Source of the DNA: Streptomyces sp. ISL-1
GTDB lineage: Bacteria; Actinomycetota; Actinomycetes; Streptomycetales; Streptomycetaceae
Direction: 5' to 3'
Assembly: GCF_018614585.1 (NCBI RefSeq)
Contig: NZ_JAGGOI010000002.1
Location: 1-64,000, forward strand
DNA length: 64,000 nucleotides
This document shows positions 34,581 through 43,417 of this stretch, piece after piece. The translations under genes were made by a program, and so were the position numbers. Below the pieces are notes generated by a model. It ran no database searches. It was not told the origin of the DNA and saw nothing but the letters and a program-made list of their open reading frames with translations. How positions within the stretch are numbered: position 1 is the stretch's first letter; the number at the start of each line of letters is the position of its first letter.

Positions 34581-37500
34581 GACGTGCTCCGCAGCGCCTC
34601 GACGGTCTCGACGACTCGGCCGAGCGTCAGATTCTCGCTGAGGGAGCCGAGCTGGGCCAGGAACTGCTGCTCCGCGGCTCGGCTCAAGAGCTCTTCGCCG
34701 AGTGCGGCCAGCATTTCCAGGACGGCGAGTGAGTCGCCGCCGAGCGCATGGAAGTCGGACGAGGAATCGAGGTCCGTGGTTTCGCACTGCAGGATGCGGG
34801 CCCAGATCTCGGCCGTCACCGCTGCGGTGCCGGGTCCCGGACCGTTCCCGGCCGCTGGAGGCCTCGGGCCCGCGGGGGGCGTTGCCGGGACCTTCTCCGG
34901 CTCCACCGGCGCATGGTCGAAAGGATTTGGCAACGCATTGCGATCCGTCTTGCCGCTGGCGGTCTCCGGCAGCCCGGAGACCGCGCGTACGACCGAGGGC
35001 ACCAGGTGGGACGGCAACGACTGCTCCAGCTCCGCCCGTACGGCTGCCTCGTCGAAGGCAGCCGCACCCTCGGCCGGCACCACGAAGGCGCACAGAGCTG
35101 GCGTGCCGGTGTCGGGCCGGGGGCGGGCGACCACCGCGGCCTGTGCGATGTCCGGCAGAGCGGTGAGCGCTGCCTCGACCTCGCCCGGCTCGACCCGGTG
35201 ACCGCGGATCTTCACCTGGGAGTCGATCCGGCCCGCGTACTCGAGTTGCCCGTCGGGCAGGCGGAGCACCAGGTCGCCGGTGCGGTAGGCGCGTCGGCCG
35301 TCCGTGAGGTAGACGAATCGGTCGGCTGTCAGGTCGGGGCGGCCGAGGTATCCGCGGGCCAGCTGAACGCCGGTCACATGGAGTTCGCCGAGCTCGCCGT
35401 CCGGGACTTCGTTCCCCCGCTCGTCCAGTACCGCCACGGAGGTGCGGTGCACCGGTACTCCGATCGGCGCGGACGGGCGTGCGGTGTCGTCGCCGACGAC
35501 GGCGACGGTGCAGGCCACCGTTGCTTCGGTGGGACCGTAGATGTTGACGAACAGACAGTCAGGTCCGAAGGCCGCGCGTGCCCGGCTGCTGCCAGCCGCG
35601 GTGAGGTTCTCGCCGCCGACCTGGAGGGCCCGGATGCCCGTGGGGCGGATGCCGAGGCGTGCGGCGAGGTCGAGGTGGGTCGGCGTCATCCCGAGCGTGT
35701 TGGCCTGCCGTCCGGAGAACATCTCGCGCAGCTTGAGGTGGTCGAGTTCGCCGGGCACCGGTACGACGGCGCCGCCGTGCAGCAGGGGCGGGAAGATCTG
35801 CATGATCGAGAGGTCGAAGCCGGGGGAGAAGGAGTACGCGGCCCGGGTCTCTTCGTCGCACCGCATGAACGGGGATATCCAGCCGACGACGTTGGTCAGG
35901 CTGCGGTGCTCGATCTGTACGCCCTTGGGCTTGCCGGTGGACCCCGAGGTGTAGATGACGTACGCCAGATCGTCCGGGCCGGGAGCGGCAGCGGTGAGGG
36001 CCGCTCGCTGGTGCTCGTCGACGGTCGCGTCGTCGCTCGCGATGTCCTCGAGGAGGATCGTCGTGCAGTCGCCTCCCTCCGCCTTGGCGCACGCGGTCGT
36101 CTCCGTGAGACAGAAGCGGACCTGCGCGTCGTGCAGCAGCTCCTCGACCCGGCGCGCCGGATTGCGTACGTCGATGGGCAGAAAGGCCGCGCCGGCTTTG
36201 AGAACGCCCCAGACTCCGGCCAGGCCGAGTGCCGAGCGGTCCGCCAGGACACCGACGACGTCGCCGCGCCCGACTCCACGGGAGAGCAGTTCGGCCGCGA
36301 CGGCGTCGGAGCGGCGGTCCAGCTCCGCGTACGACCAATGCAGGTTGTCGCCGAGCACAGCGGGCGCGTCCGGACGGCGGGCGGCCCGCGCACGGAACAG
36401 CTGCAGCACTGTGGTGTCCGGCGAAGGAAGCCCGCCGGGGCCGGGTGCAAGCAGGAGTTCGGCCGCGCCGGGCTCCCGCGGCGGTGCCACGAGCGGTGCG
36501 TATGGGGCCGGGAGGGCTGTGCCCAGTGCGGAGTCGATGCGGTCCAGCAGCTCCTCGCAGCGCTCGCCGACGTCCGCCGCCCCGCGGGCGGAGATCACCA
36601 GCTCGGTGTGCTCGGGCAGTTCCAGCAGCGCGATGCTGACCGGAATCAGGGGCGCATGCACCGGAAGGGCGTACACGCTCGTCGCGGTGAACTCCCCGGC
36701 GCTGAAATCCTCCGGCACCAGCCGGCCGGCGTTGGACACGATGGCCGACGTCAGATACCGGTGCCGTGCCGTAGTGGCGGCGCGCGAGGCGCGAACCAAT
36801 GCTGCGGCTGCGGGCAGTGGCAGGCGGGCCAGGGCAGCTTCCGCCCCGGCCGCCAGTTCCTGCCGGGAGGCCAGCGCTTTGAGCAACCGTCGGTGGACCG
36901 CATCCGTGCCCTGGCCGGCCGGGATGTCGAGGAACACCGGCAGGGCCAGATTGGCTGTCGACGACACGCCGGGAGCGTGACGCCGCAGATCCACCGGGAC
37001 CATGATCCGGGCGGCGGAGCCTGCCACGGCTCTGGCAACCGCGGCCGCCACCTTCGCGGCCAACGCCGCGTGCCGACCTGGGAGCGTACGCCGCCGCCAT
37101 ACCGAGCCGTTCCCCGGGCGGCCGCCCAGCGGCGAGCGCTGGTCGAGCCCGAGGCGAGGCCGCTGACCGGTCCGGCCCACCGCATCCAGCAGCGCGTAGT
37201 CGGCCAGCGAGTCGGCGGCGCCGTGGAGCGGTTCGCCGCGCAGAGCGCGGAACACCTCGGCGGCCCAGATCACCGTGCCCTTGAGGTCCATCACGGCGTG
37301 GGAGGCGCGGAAGACCACGGTGCTCGGTTCGCCGATGAGCAGCAGCACTTCGCAGCCCGGGCGGCCTTCCGACTCGGCCAACGGGCCGGTGAGCTCCGGC
37401 AGGCCCGTGAACGTCGTGCGGTCGAAGCCCCTTCCCTCGGCGACCACGACCCGGGCCGGACGTCCGCTGTCGACCCACATCCTGCCGCGGCGCACCAGCC

Positions 37501-37723
37501 GCGAGCCCGGGCAGGACGCCGAGGCCTCGGCCACGGCCCGGCTCAGGGCCAGGGCGTCGATCGGCCCGGCGCCCTCGACGACCAGCTGGAGCACCAGCAG
37601 CTCACCCAGCCGGGCAGCGGCCAGATAGGACCACTCGGTCGCAGAGACAGGCCGGCGGAAGGCGGCCGTGCCGCGAGGACCGGTCCCGGCGCCGCTGCCC
37701 GAGGCGACATGCTGCGCGGTCAT
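34577..37723 (-). CDS. lstE: Nonribosomal peptide synthetase, C-like/A/PCP, for side-chain amino acid attachment
   Basis: About 1048 residues. Residues 1-440 form a condensation/acyltransferase-like domain with a degenerate active-site motif SHAVMDLKG (about 137) in place of HHxxxDG. Residues 445-935 are an adenylation domain: VIYTSGSTGKPKG (P-loop), SFSPGFDLSIMQIF (A4), VNIYGPTEATVA (A5), YRTGDLV (A7) and ASGKTDRNAL (A10 Lys). Residues 965-1045 are a carrier domain with FHALGGDSL. There is no thioesterase. The hand-read specificity code DLMGQGIVAK does not match a standard entry I know. The domain order fits activation of an amino acid and direct ester transfer to the beta-lactone hydroxyl. 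The ATG lies two bases after the lstD stop. The name is by synteny with S. toxytricini. Confidence 0.9.
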   Translation of the reverse strand: MTAQHVASGSGAGTGPRGTAAFRRPVSATEWSYLAAARLGELLVLQLVVEGAGPIDALALSRAVAEASASCPGSRLVRRGRMWVDSGRPARVVVAEGRGFDRTTFTGLPELTGPLAESEGRPGCEVLLLIGEPSTVVFRASHAVMDLKGTVIWAAEVFRALRGEPLHGAADSLADYALLDAVGRTGQRPRLGLDQRSPLGGRPGNGSVWRRRTLPGRHAALAAKVAAAVARAVAGSAARIMVPVDLRRHAPGVSSTANLALPVFLDIPAGQGTDAVHRRLLKALASRQELAAGAEAALARLPLPAAAALVRASRAATTARHRYLTSAIVSNAGRLVPEDFSAGEFTATSVYALPVHAPLIPVSIALLELPEHTELVISARGAADVGERCEELLDRIDSALGTALPAPYAPLVAPPREPGAAELLLAPGPGGLPSPDTTVLQLFRARAARRPDAPAVLGDNLHWSYAELDRRSDAVAAELLSRGVGRGDVVGVLADRSALGLAGVWGVLKAGAAFLPIDVRNPARRVEELLHDAQVRFCLTETTACAKAEGGDCTTILLEDIASDDATVDEHQRAALTAAAPGPDDLAYVIYTSGSTGKPKGVQIEHRSLTNVVGWISPFMRCDEETRAAYSFSPGFDLSIMQIFPPLLHGGAVVPVPGELDHLKLREMFSGRQANTLGMTPTHLDLAARLGIRPTGIRALQVGGENLTAAGSSRARAAFGPDCLFVNIYGPTEATVACTVAVVGDDTARPSAPIGVPVHRTSVAVLDERGNEVPDGELGELHVTGVQLARGYLGRPDLTADRFVYLTDGRRAYRTGDLVLRLPDGQLEYAGRIDSQVKIRGHRVEPGEVEAALTALPDIAQAAVVARPRPDTGTPALCAFVVPAEGAAAFDEAAVRAELEQSLPSHLVPSVVRAVSGLPETASGKTDRNALPNPFDHAPVEPEKVPATPPAGPRPPAAGNGPGPGTAAVTAEIWARILQCETTDLDSSSDFHALGGDSLAVLEMLAALGEELLSRAAEQQFLAQLGSLSENLTLGRVVETVEALRSTS

Positions 37724-37725
37724 GA

Positions 37726-38760
37726 CTACTTCACCTTCCTGACGAACTCGTTGACGCCGCCGATGCTGTCGATCCACGCTTCCAGCTGCGCCATCCCGGC
37801 GTCGTGGTCCACCAGCGGCGGGGTCAGATCCCGCCGCGCCGCTGACGTGTCGTACGTCGCCGAACGGGTCAACAGGGCCAGCGTGTACCGGGAGAGCGGC
37901 GGCGAGGAGTGCTTGGCCAGCGGCGGCAATTTCCAGACCATGTCCGCCGTGAACGCGAGCGCGCGCAGCAGGCCGTGGGAGACCTGCTTGGTCGGGGGCT
38001 TGCCGCCGAACCGCTCGGCGAGGAGGGCGAGCATGCTCCAGATCTCCACCGGCTGCTGGTCGGCGATGAAGTACGCCCGGCCGCCGACTCCGTCGGCACG
38101 CGCCGCCCGTACACAGGCGTCGGCGGCGTTCTCGCAGTAGCACAGCGAGGCGTACACCCGCCTGCCGCCGGAGAGATCGGGCAGGCTGCCCGTCATCATC
38201 TTCGCGATCAGCCGCGGCATGAAGCCGGAGTGGTCACGCGGACCCCACACGGCTCGGGGGCGCAGTGCGACGGTGGTGAAGTCCGTACGGTCCGCGGCCA
38301 GCACCAGGGGTTCCGCGGCGGCCTTGGTCTCCGAGTAGAGATTGAGGTGGCGTGCGGGGAAGGGCTCGCTCTCGTCGATGTCGAGCTGGTCGCCGCCGCG
38401 AATGCCCATCAGCGCGCTGGGGCTGCTGATGAACACGAAGCGTCGTGCCCCGGCTGCCCGGGCCGTCGACAGGAGGCGTTTGGTGCCCGCGACGTTCTCG
38501 TCCCAGAACTGGGCTCGGGTACCCCTGTCGGTGACCCGGGCCGCACTGTGGTGCACGACGTCGATGCCGTCCATCGCCTGGCGCAGGGAGGCGGCGTCGC
38601 GGAGATCTCCGTACGCGAACTCGACACCGGGAACAGTGCGCAGATAGCTCAGATCGCTCTCTTCGCGTACGAGTACCCGCACGTCGTCGCCGACGCGTAC
38701 GCAGGCGTCGACGATGTGGCTGCCCAGGAACCCGGACGCGCCCGTCACCAGTGCCTTCAC
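37726..38760 (-). CDS. lstD: NADPH-dependent beta-keto acid reductase (OleD/3-beta-HSD type)
   Basis: A 344-residue extended short-chain dehydrogenase. The nucleotide loop VTGASGFLGSHIV starts at residue 5. The catalytic Ser lies in FISSPSALMG (about 120) and the YxxxK pair in LYSETKAAAE (about 150). LRPRAVWGPRDH and the C-terminal 3-beta-hydroxysteroid-dehydrogenase-like region follow. OleD homologues reduce the 2-alkyl-3-keto acid made by OleA to the 3-hydroxy acid. The GTG start overlaps the lstC stop (GTGA). Gene order and family match LstD of the lipstatin operon. Confidence 0.93.
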   Translation of the reverse strand: MKALVTGASGFLGSHIVDACVRVGDDVRVLVREESDLSYLRTVPGVEFAYGDLRDAASLRQAMDGIDVVHHSAARVTDRGTRAQFWDENVAGTKRLLSTARAAGARRFVFISSPSALMGIRGGDQLDIDESEPFPARHLNLYSETKAAAEPLVLAADRTDFTTVALRPRAVWGPRDHSGFMPRLIAKMMTGSLPDLSGGRRVYASLCYCENAADACVRAARADGVGGRAYFIADQQPVEIWSMLALLAERFGGKPPTKQVSHGLLRALAFTADMVWKLPPLAKHSSPPLSRYTLALLTRSATYDTSAARRDLTPPLVDHDAGMAQLEAWIDSIGGVNEFVRKVK

Positions 38761-40721
38761 GCGGCAACACCCTTCGTCTTGCTGCTGCGCCGACGCCACC
38801 ACGTGGCTCCGAACACCATCGTGAGCGCGGCCGTCGCCCATGGCCTGCGCCCGGTGGCGAGTTCCTGCTCCGCGCGCAGCGCGGACGGTATCTGGACCGC
38901 ATGGACGACGACGCTGAGGAAGGCGTCGACCCACCACAGCGCGGTCAGCGCCGCATGGTCCCAGGGCAGCAGAGGCCAGGCCGCCAGGTAGGCCCATCCG
39001 AGCAGCGGGACGGCGCGCAGCGCCTGGTCGGCGCCGGACGGGCGGCGGCTTCCGGTGAGCTGGGACTCGGCCCAGCCGGCCAGCAGCTCCCGGCGGATCT
39101 TGGCGTTGTGGCGGATGTCCACGGGGAAGGCGGGGTGGGGCAGGAAGTCGTCGATCGTCTTGGTCACCGGGTTGTTCGCGCCCAAGGCGCGCAACTCACT
39201 CTCGATCCGGGGCCAGTGCCCCCGCTCGGCGCCGGGCGCGAGCTCCACGCACAGCACAGGTCGCTGCTCTCCGTGCGGGCCGAAGCCCACCAGCGCTGTG
39301 CGCTTGACCTGCGGATGGGTGGTGAAGACGCCTTCGCAGCGCACCGTGTGCAGGTCGCCGCTCGAGGTGCGGACGCGGTGGCTCTTGCGTCCGCAGAACC
39401 AGATGCGCCCCTCACGGTCCAGCCATCCGACGTCACCGGTGCGGTGCCAACGACGTTCGCCGTCCTGGATCTTGTGCTCGGCGTCGGCCTGGGACGACTG
39501 GAAGTAGCGCGGACTGACCGCCTGGCCGCTGACGACGATCTCGCCTATTACTCCTTCTCCCACGGGCAGTTGGGGCGTCCAGCGGGGGACCGGCCGGTCG
39601 CTGACCTCGATGGTGCGCACCGATGTGCCGGGTGCGGGCCGGCCCACGCAGACACCCATGCCCTCAGCCGGGCCGTCGGCCGGCCCGGCCAGTGCCTCCC
39701 TGCTCTCGACAAGTGCCATCGGCAGCGCTTCGGTCGACCCGTAGGTGCTGAACACGCGTGCCTCACCGGGCAGTACGGCGCGCAGCGCGCTCATCAGCTC
39801 GGGGCTCACCGGAGCGCCACCGGAGACGACCATGCGCAGCGACGGCACCCGGGCGTCGGACTCCGCCAGATGGGCCGAGAGCGGGCCCAGCAGTGCGGGG
39901 GAGGCGAACATGGCGTTCACATCGAAGCGTTGGATCGCGTCGGTCAGCAGCGCGGGGTCGGCGGCGCCGACCCGGCCCATGTTCATCTTCGGCACCACCA
40001 CCGTGCGGCCCGCCGCGAGGTCGAACACACCCATCAGCGGCAGGGTGAGAAGGGTGGTGGTCATGTCGGCGGTGAAGTGCCCGCTCTCGACGCCGTACGC
40101 CATTCCCTGCAGCATGCCGACGGTGATCTCGACCGGCTTGGCCGGGCCGGTACTGCCGGTGGTGTAGCCGATCAGCGCGAGATCGTCCGGTCCGGACTCC
40201 AGCGGAGGAAGGTGCGGCAGGCCTGCACCGAGGGCGGTCAGCTCCTCGAGTCCGGCGCCGTTCTTCTGGCGCACCTTGATCACGCTCTGCACTCCGGCGA
40301 AGGCACGCGGGCGCAGGCGCCGGAGGATGTGCGCGGACGGTACGCCGATGAAGGCCCGGACACGCACCCGGTGGATGCAGTCCAGCATGCGGCCCAGCCC
40401 CATGCCGGGATCGACCACCACCGGAACCGCGCCGATGTGCATCAACGCGAAGACCAGGGTGAGCAAGTCGGCCCCAGGAGTCACCAGCAGGGCCGTACGG
40501 GTACCGCGGCCGATGCCGTGCCCCTTGAGACCGGTGGCGCACGCGGTGACCTTGGCGGCGAGCTCGGCGTAGTCGACCGAGGCATAGCCGGGCCGGCCGG
40601 CCGACTCCAGCCGGTCGTCCGGATGGATGACGGCTGCCTTGTCGGGCGTACGGACGGCGTGCCAGGCGAGGAGTTCGGCCAGGAACGCGTCCCGGCGCAG
40701 TCCGGTCGTGGTGCCGGGCAT
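38757..40721 (-). CDS. lstC: Beta-lactone synthetase (OleC-type AMP-dependent ligase)
   Basis: A 654-residue member of the ANL superfamily. The P-loop is LIGYTTGSTGPAKPVEIT (about residue 185), the A5-type segment is FSTYGSTEALPM (about 325), and GDVGWLDREGRIWFCGRKSHRV (about 435) carries the hinge Asp. OleC enzymes adenylate the beta-hydroxy acid and close it to a beta-lactone rather than form a CoA ester. The C-terminal 70 residues are hydrophobic (LLGWAYLAAWPLLPWDHAAL), suggesting membrane or partner association. The ATG overlaps the lstB stop by one base. Confidence 0.92.
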   Translation of the reverse strand: MPGTTTGLRRDAFLAELLAWHAVRTPDKAAVIHPDDRLESAGRPGYASVDYAELAAKVTACATGLKGHGIGRGTRTALLVTPGADLLTLVFALMHIGAVPVVVDPGMGLGRMLDCIHRVRVRAFIGVPSAHILRRLRPRAFAGVQSVIKVRQKNGAGLEELTALGAGLPHLPPLESGPDDLALIGYTTGSTGPAKPVEITVGMLQGMAYGVESGHFTADMTTTLLTLPLMGVFDLAAGRTVVVPKMNMGRVGAADPALLTDAIQRFDVNAMFASPALLGPLSAHLAESDARVPSLRMVVSGGAPVSPELMSALRAVLPGEARVFSTYGSTEALPMALVESREALAGPADGPAEGMGVCVGRPAPGTSVRTIEVSDRPVPRWTPQLPVGEGVIGEIVVSGQAVSPRYFQSSQADAEHKIQDGERRWHRTGDVGWLDREGRIWFCGRKSHRVRTSSGDLHTVRCEGVFTTHPQVKRTALVGFGPHGEQRPVLCVELAPGAERGHWPRIESELRALGANNPVTKTIDDFLPHPAFPVDIRHNAKIRRELLAGWAESQLTGSRRPSGADQALRAVPLLGWAYLAAWPLLPWDHAALTALWWVDAFLSVVVHAVQIPSALRAEQELATGRRPWATAALTMVFGATWWRRRSSKTKGVAA

Positions 40722-41671
40722 CAGCGCGCGGCTCCCTCGGCGTCGCCGGTCAGGTCGTAGAGCGAGGCTGCCGAGCTTAGCCCCGCGCCGACGGCGAGGA
40801 AGAGGAGCCGGTCATGGCCCGCGAGCCTGCCCGCGTCCTGTGCCTGTCGGAAGCCGTAGGCCAGTGCCGACGTGTGCGGGTCGCCCTTGACGCCTTCGAC
40901 GGTGACGGCGGCATCGGATGCCAGGCCCAGGCGCTTGGCGAGGCGGGACGCGAAGTCGGGCGACGGCTGGGAGGTGATGAGCAGCGTGCGGTCGAGGGCG
41001 GCCGCCGGCGCCGCGGCGGCGTCCGTGCCGTACTCGGCTGCCAGAGCGCCGTGCACCGAGTCGACGGCCAGATCGAGCATCCGCTCCAGTACGCCGCCGT
41101 CGCGGTCGACGGCGATGGTGTTCCGGCCCTCGGAGCCGGCCTCGTTCAGCGGTATGTATCCGTTGACGCCGTGCGCGCCCGGCAGCGACCGGTGGTGCAC
41201 CCGGCCGAAGCCCCGGGCGTCGTCGCTGCGCTCCAGCAGCAGTGCCGCGCCTGTGCTCGCGTACGGGAACTCGGCGGTGCCCGCCCTGGTCGGGTCCATC
41301 GAGGGGTGCGTGTCGGCCGAGACCACCAGCACCCGGCGGGCACTGCCGACTGCCAGCAGCGAACCGCCGGCCTGGACGGCGTTGAGCACACCGCAGGCGC
41401 CGTTCATCAGGTCGAACGAGAACGCGGCCTGCCTGTCGATGTCATGCAGGTAGTCCAGGTTGATGCCGATGCGCTTCTGGATGAGCGCGGCGACGGACGG
41501 CTCGGAGATGTTGGAGTCGCGGTAGACGCCGACGTTGATCAGAACGTCGACGTCCGCGGGCGTGAGCCCGGCCTGCTGGAGGCAGGCGCTGCCGGCCGAT
41601 GCCGCGTACCCGATCGCGCTGCCGGCGTCGTCGGACGGGCTGAGTGCGGTGGAGGTGATGACGGTGGCCAT
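40721..41671 (-). CDS. lstB: Ketosynthase III homologue, probable partner subunit of LstA
   Basis: A 316-residue FabH/OleA-like thiolase-fold protein. The nucleophile Cys is kept in FDLMNGACGVLNAVQAG (about 97). By hand alignment with LstA, the catalytic His position reads TSQPSPDF and the Asn position reads KGDPHTSALAYGF, so the usual Cys-His-Asn triad is incomplete. In lipstatin-type pathways two such proteins cooperate in head-to-head condensation of fatty acyl thioesters, and this one looks like the less active partner. The ATG follows the lstA stop after one base, with GGAGG upstream. Confidence 0.9.
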   Translation of the reverse strand: MATVITSTALSPSDDAGSAIGYAASAGSACLQQAGLTPADVDVLINVGVYRDSNISEPSVAALIQKRIGINLDYLHDIDRQAAFSFDLMNGACGVLNAVQAGGSLLAVGSARRVLVVSADTHPSMDPTRAGTAEFPYASTGAALLLERSDDARGFGRVHHRSLPGAHGVNGYIPLNEAGSEGRNTIAVDRDGGVLERMLDLAVDSVHGALAAEYGTDAAAAPAAALDRTLLITSQPSPDFASRLAKRLGLASDAAVTVEGVKGDPHTSALAYGFRQAQDAGRLAGHDRLLFLAVGAGLSSAASLYDLTGDAEGAAR

Positions 41672-41672
41672 G

Positions 41673-42722
41673 TCATACCTCCAGGGAGGAGACGGTCGCG
41701 GACAGGAAACCGGTCACCACACCCGAGGCGGCGGGCACCAGGAGGATCTTGGATCCCTTGGGTATTCGGCGTTCGGCGAGTGCCTGGTGCAGGACCAGGT
41801 AGTGGGATGTGGTCGCGGTGTTGGCGAACCTCTCGACGACCGACAGCGACTGCGGCATCGGTGTGCCGAAGATGTTCTCTCCCACGTTGTTCATGAAGTC
41901 GATGAACCGGCTGCCGACTTGGTGCTGGACGACGAAGTCGTATCCCTCGTCGGCGAATCGGCGACCGTCGTCGGCCAGCTTGTCGCGGTGAAAGGTCGGC
42001 CACAGCGAGAGGCGGTCCTCGGCGTGCATCATTTGGTTGTTCGTGTACATCGCCAGGTCGCCGGTGTCGTCGCTGGGCATGCCCAGACACAGGTGTGAGT
42101 ACTCCGAGCAGGTCATCAGCTCGATGTCGTGGATGACGTCTGCGTCGTCGGTGGCCCGGTCGACGAGCGCGGCGACGGCCGAGTCGCCGACGGAGAGGGA
42201 CGCGAACTGGGGGTCCCGGCTGTCTTCCATCTCGCGCGCGGCGGTGAAGGCGATCGGGGTGATGTGCTCCCCGCTGAGCACCAGGCCGTTGCGCACCTCA
42301 CCGGAGCGGATCATCCGGTCCAGCAGATAGACGCCGGTCATCATGCCCGCGCAGGCGTTGGAGACGTCGAAGTGAATGGCGCTGGTCGCGCCGAGCTCCT
42401 GGGCGATGCGATGGGCGAACGACGGCTCGAACTGGTGGCGTCGGCCGTCTGTCGTGCGGCTGATGGAACAGGAGATGACGATGTCGATCTCGTCGGGAGC
42501 GTAACGCGAGCGGTCCAGGCAGTCGCGCGCTGCCGAGACTGCCATCGTGAGACAGTCCTCGGGGACGTCGGCGGTGTCGTCCGCGACGCGGCGCTCGGCC
42601 ATTCCGGTGATCTTGAAGAGGTCGAATTCCGGTGTTTTCTCCATGCGAGTGAGGAGTTCCGGAGTACTCATGACCGCCGAGGGGAGATACACCCCGATGG
42701 ACTCTAAGCGACTGTTGTGCAC
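41673..42722 (-). CDS. lstA: Ketosynthase III (OleA-type) catalysing acyl-acyl Claisen condensation
   Basis: A 349-residue OleA/FabH-like enzyme with a full triad: Cys in DVSNACAGMMTG (about 123), His in VVQHQVGSRF (about 250) and Asn in RFANTATTSHY (about 288). It is expected to condense two fatty acyl-CoA chains (for lipstatin, a C14 3-hydroxydienoyl and a C8 unit) with LstB. The GTG at 42722 keeps the conserved family start RLESIGVYLPSAVMSTPELL; the next ATG would remove it. AGGAGAGG lies just upstream. It is the first gene of lstABCDEF, and all six genes are coupled or nearly so. Confidence 0.93.
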   Translation of the reverse strand: MHNSRLESIGVYLPSAVMSTPELLTRMEKTPEFDLFKITGMAERRVADDTADVPEDCLTMAVSAARDCLDRSRYAPDEIDIVISCSISRTTDGRRHQFEPSFAHRIAQELGATSAIHFDVSNACAGMMTGVYLLDRMIRSGEVRNGLVLSGEHITPIAFTAAREMEDSRDPQFASLSVGDSAVAALVDRATDDADVIHDIELMTCSEYSHLCLGMPSDDTGDLAMYTNNQMMHAEDRLSLWPTFHRDKLADDGRRFADEGYDFVVQHQVGSRFIDFMNNVGENIFGTPMPQSLSVVERFANTATTSHYLVLHQALAERRIPKGSKILLVPAASGVVTGFLSATVSSLEV

Positions 42723-43032
42723 AAACCTCTCCTGGTGGTTTCTCGTTCATACGGCGCACCGGTGCGGTGGAAAGTGAATAGACGTCAGGCGATCTCTATC
42801 CGTGCCGTGTTCTTTCCGGTGACGGCCTCAATGAATTCGGCTTCTTTGCCGATCCGGCCTGGTCCCACTTCGGGGAATCCCGGACATCCGGTGCGCTGCC
42901 CGATGACGTTAGCGCACCGCTCGGGTAGGTCTCACACTGCGAGCCTGTGATGATCACCACTCGTCGCTAATGGAGGATTGCCGTGCGTGATGGCCAGAAA
43001 TTGGCGGCCGAATATGACGGGAAGGTGTCGAC
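42723..43032 (-). promoter_or_regulatory. Promoter/leader region of the lst operon
   Basis: The 310-bp region before lstA contains no established gene. A minus-strand short frame ending about 42790 (MGPGRIGKEAEFIEAVTGKN and seven more residues) has coding-like composition but no proven start. No sure -35/-10 pair or ARE-like box was recognised. Confidence 0.4.
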
Positions 43033-43407
43033 GTGCATACCGATCTGACGCTGCATCGGAAAGCGGAAGCGCCTATGTTGTTTCGGCCCGTCGTGCTTGA
43101 ATCGCGGAGGATCTGCACTGTCCGACTCGCCGTGCCCCGAGGGTGCGGGCGCGAGAAAACGGCTCGCGAGACTCCCGATTGTGCGCAATCGACCGGACGC
43201 TCCTGGCCGATTTCCGCACTCGACACCCTCGACCCCGGCCGCGCCGACGCCTGGACGGCACATCTGCTTGCCATGGACTGGGACGATCCCGAGCACCGCA
43301 GGATCCTGGAACTGGAGGGCCTCAAACGCTGGGTGCGCCCCGAACTCGATGGTTACGCCGACCTCTTCGAGGCGGTCGAGGAACAACACATCGCACCTCG
43401 ATGGTGA
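43033..43407 (+). CDS. Hypothetical protein, only the C-terminal half convincing
   Basis: The last 65 codons (LDPGRADAWTAHLLAMDWDD, HRRILELEGLKRWVRPELDG, YADLFEAVEEQHIAP) have strong coding character and look helical. The first 55 codons are compositionally unlike coding sequence, so the true start is unclear or the 5' part has been replaced. It ends 10 bp before the radical SAM pseudogene and may have been its operon partner. No family was recognised. Confidence 0.4.
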   Translation: MHTDLTLHRKAEAPMLFRPVVLESRRICTVRLAVPRGCGREKTARETPDCAQSTGRSWPISALDTLDPGRADAWTAHLLAMDWDDPEHRRILELEGLKRWVRPELDGYADLFEAVEEQHIAPRW

Positions 43408-43417
43408 CGTGGTGACG

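Noticed and set aside
34748..38140. A 1130-codon plus-strand open frame opposite lstE and lstD
   Set aside because: A shadow of the codon bias in the high-GC lst genes; no domain similarity, and the opposite strand has clear NRPS and SDR motifs.
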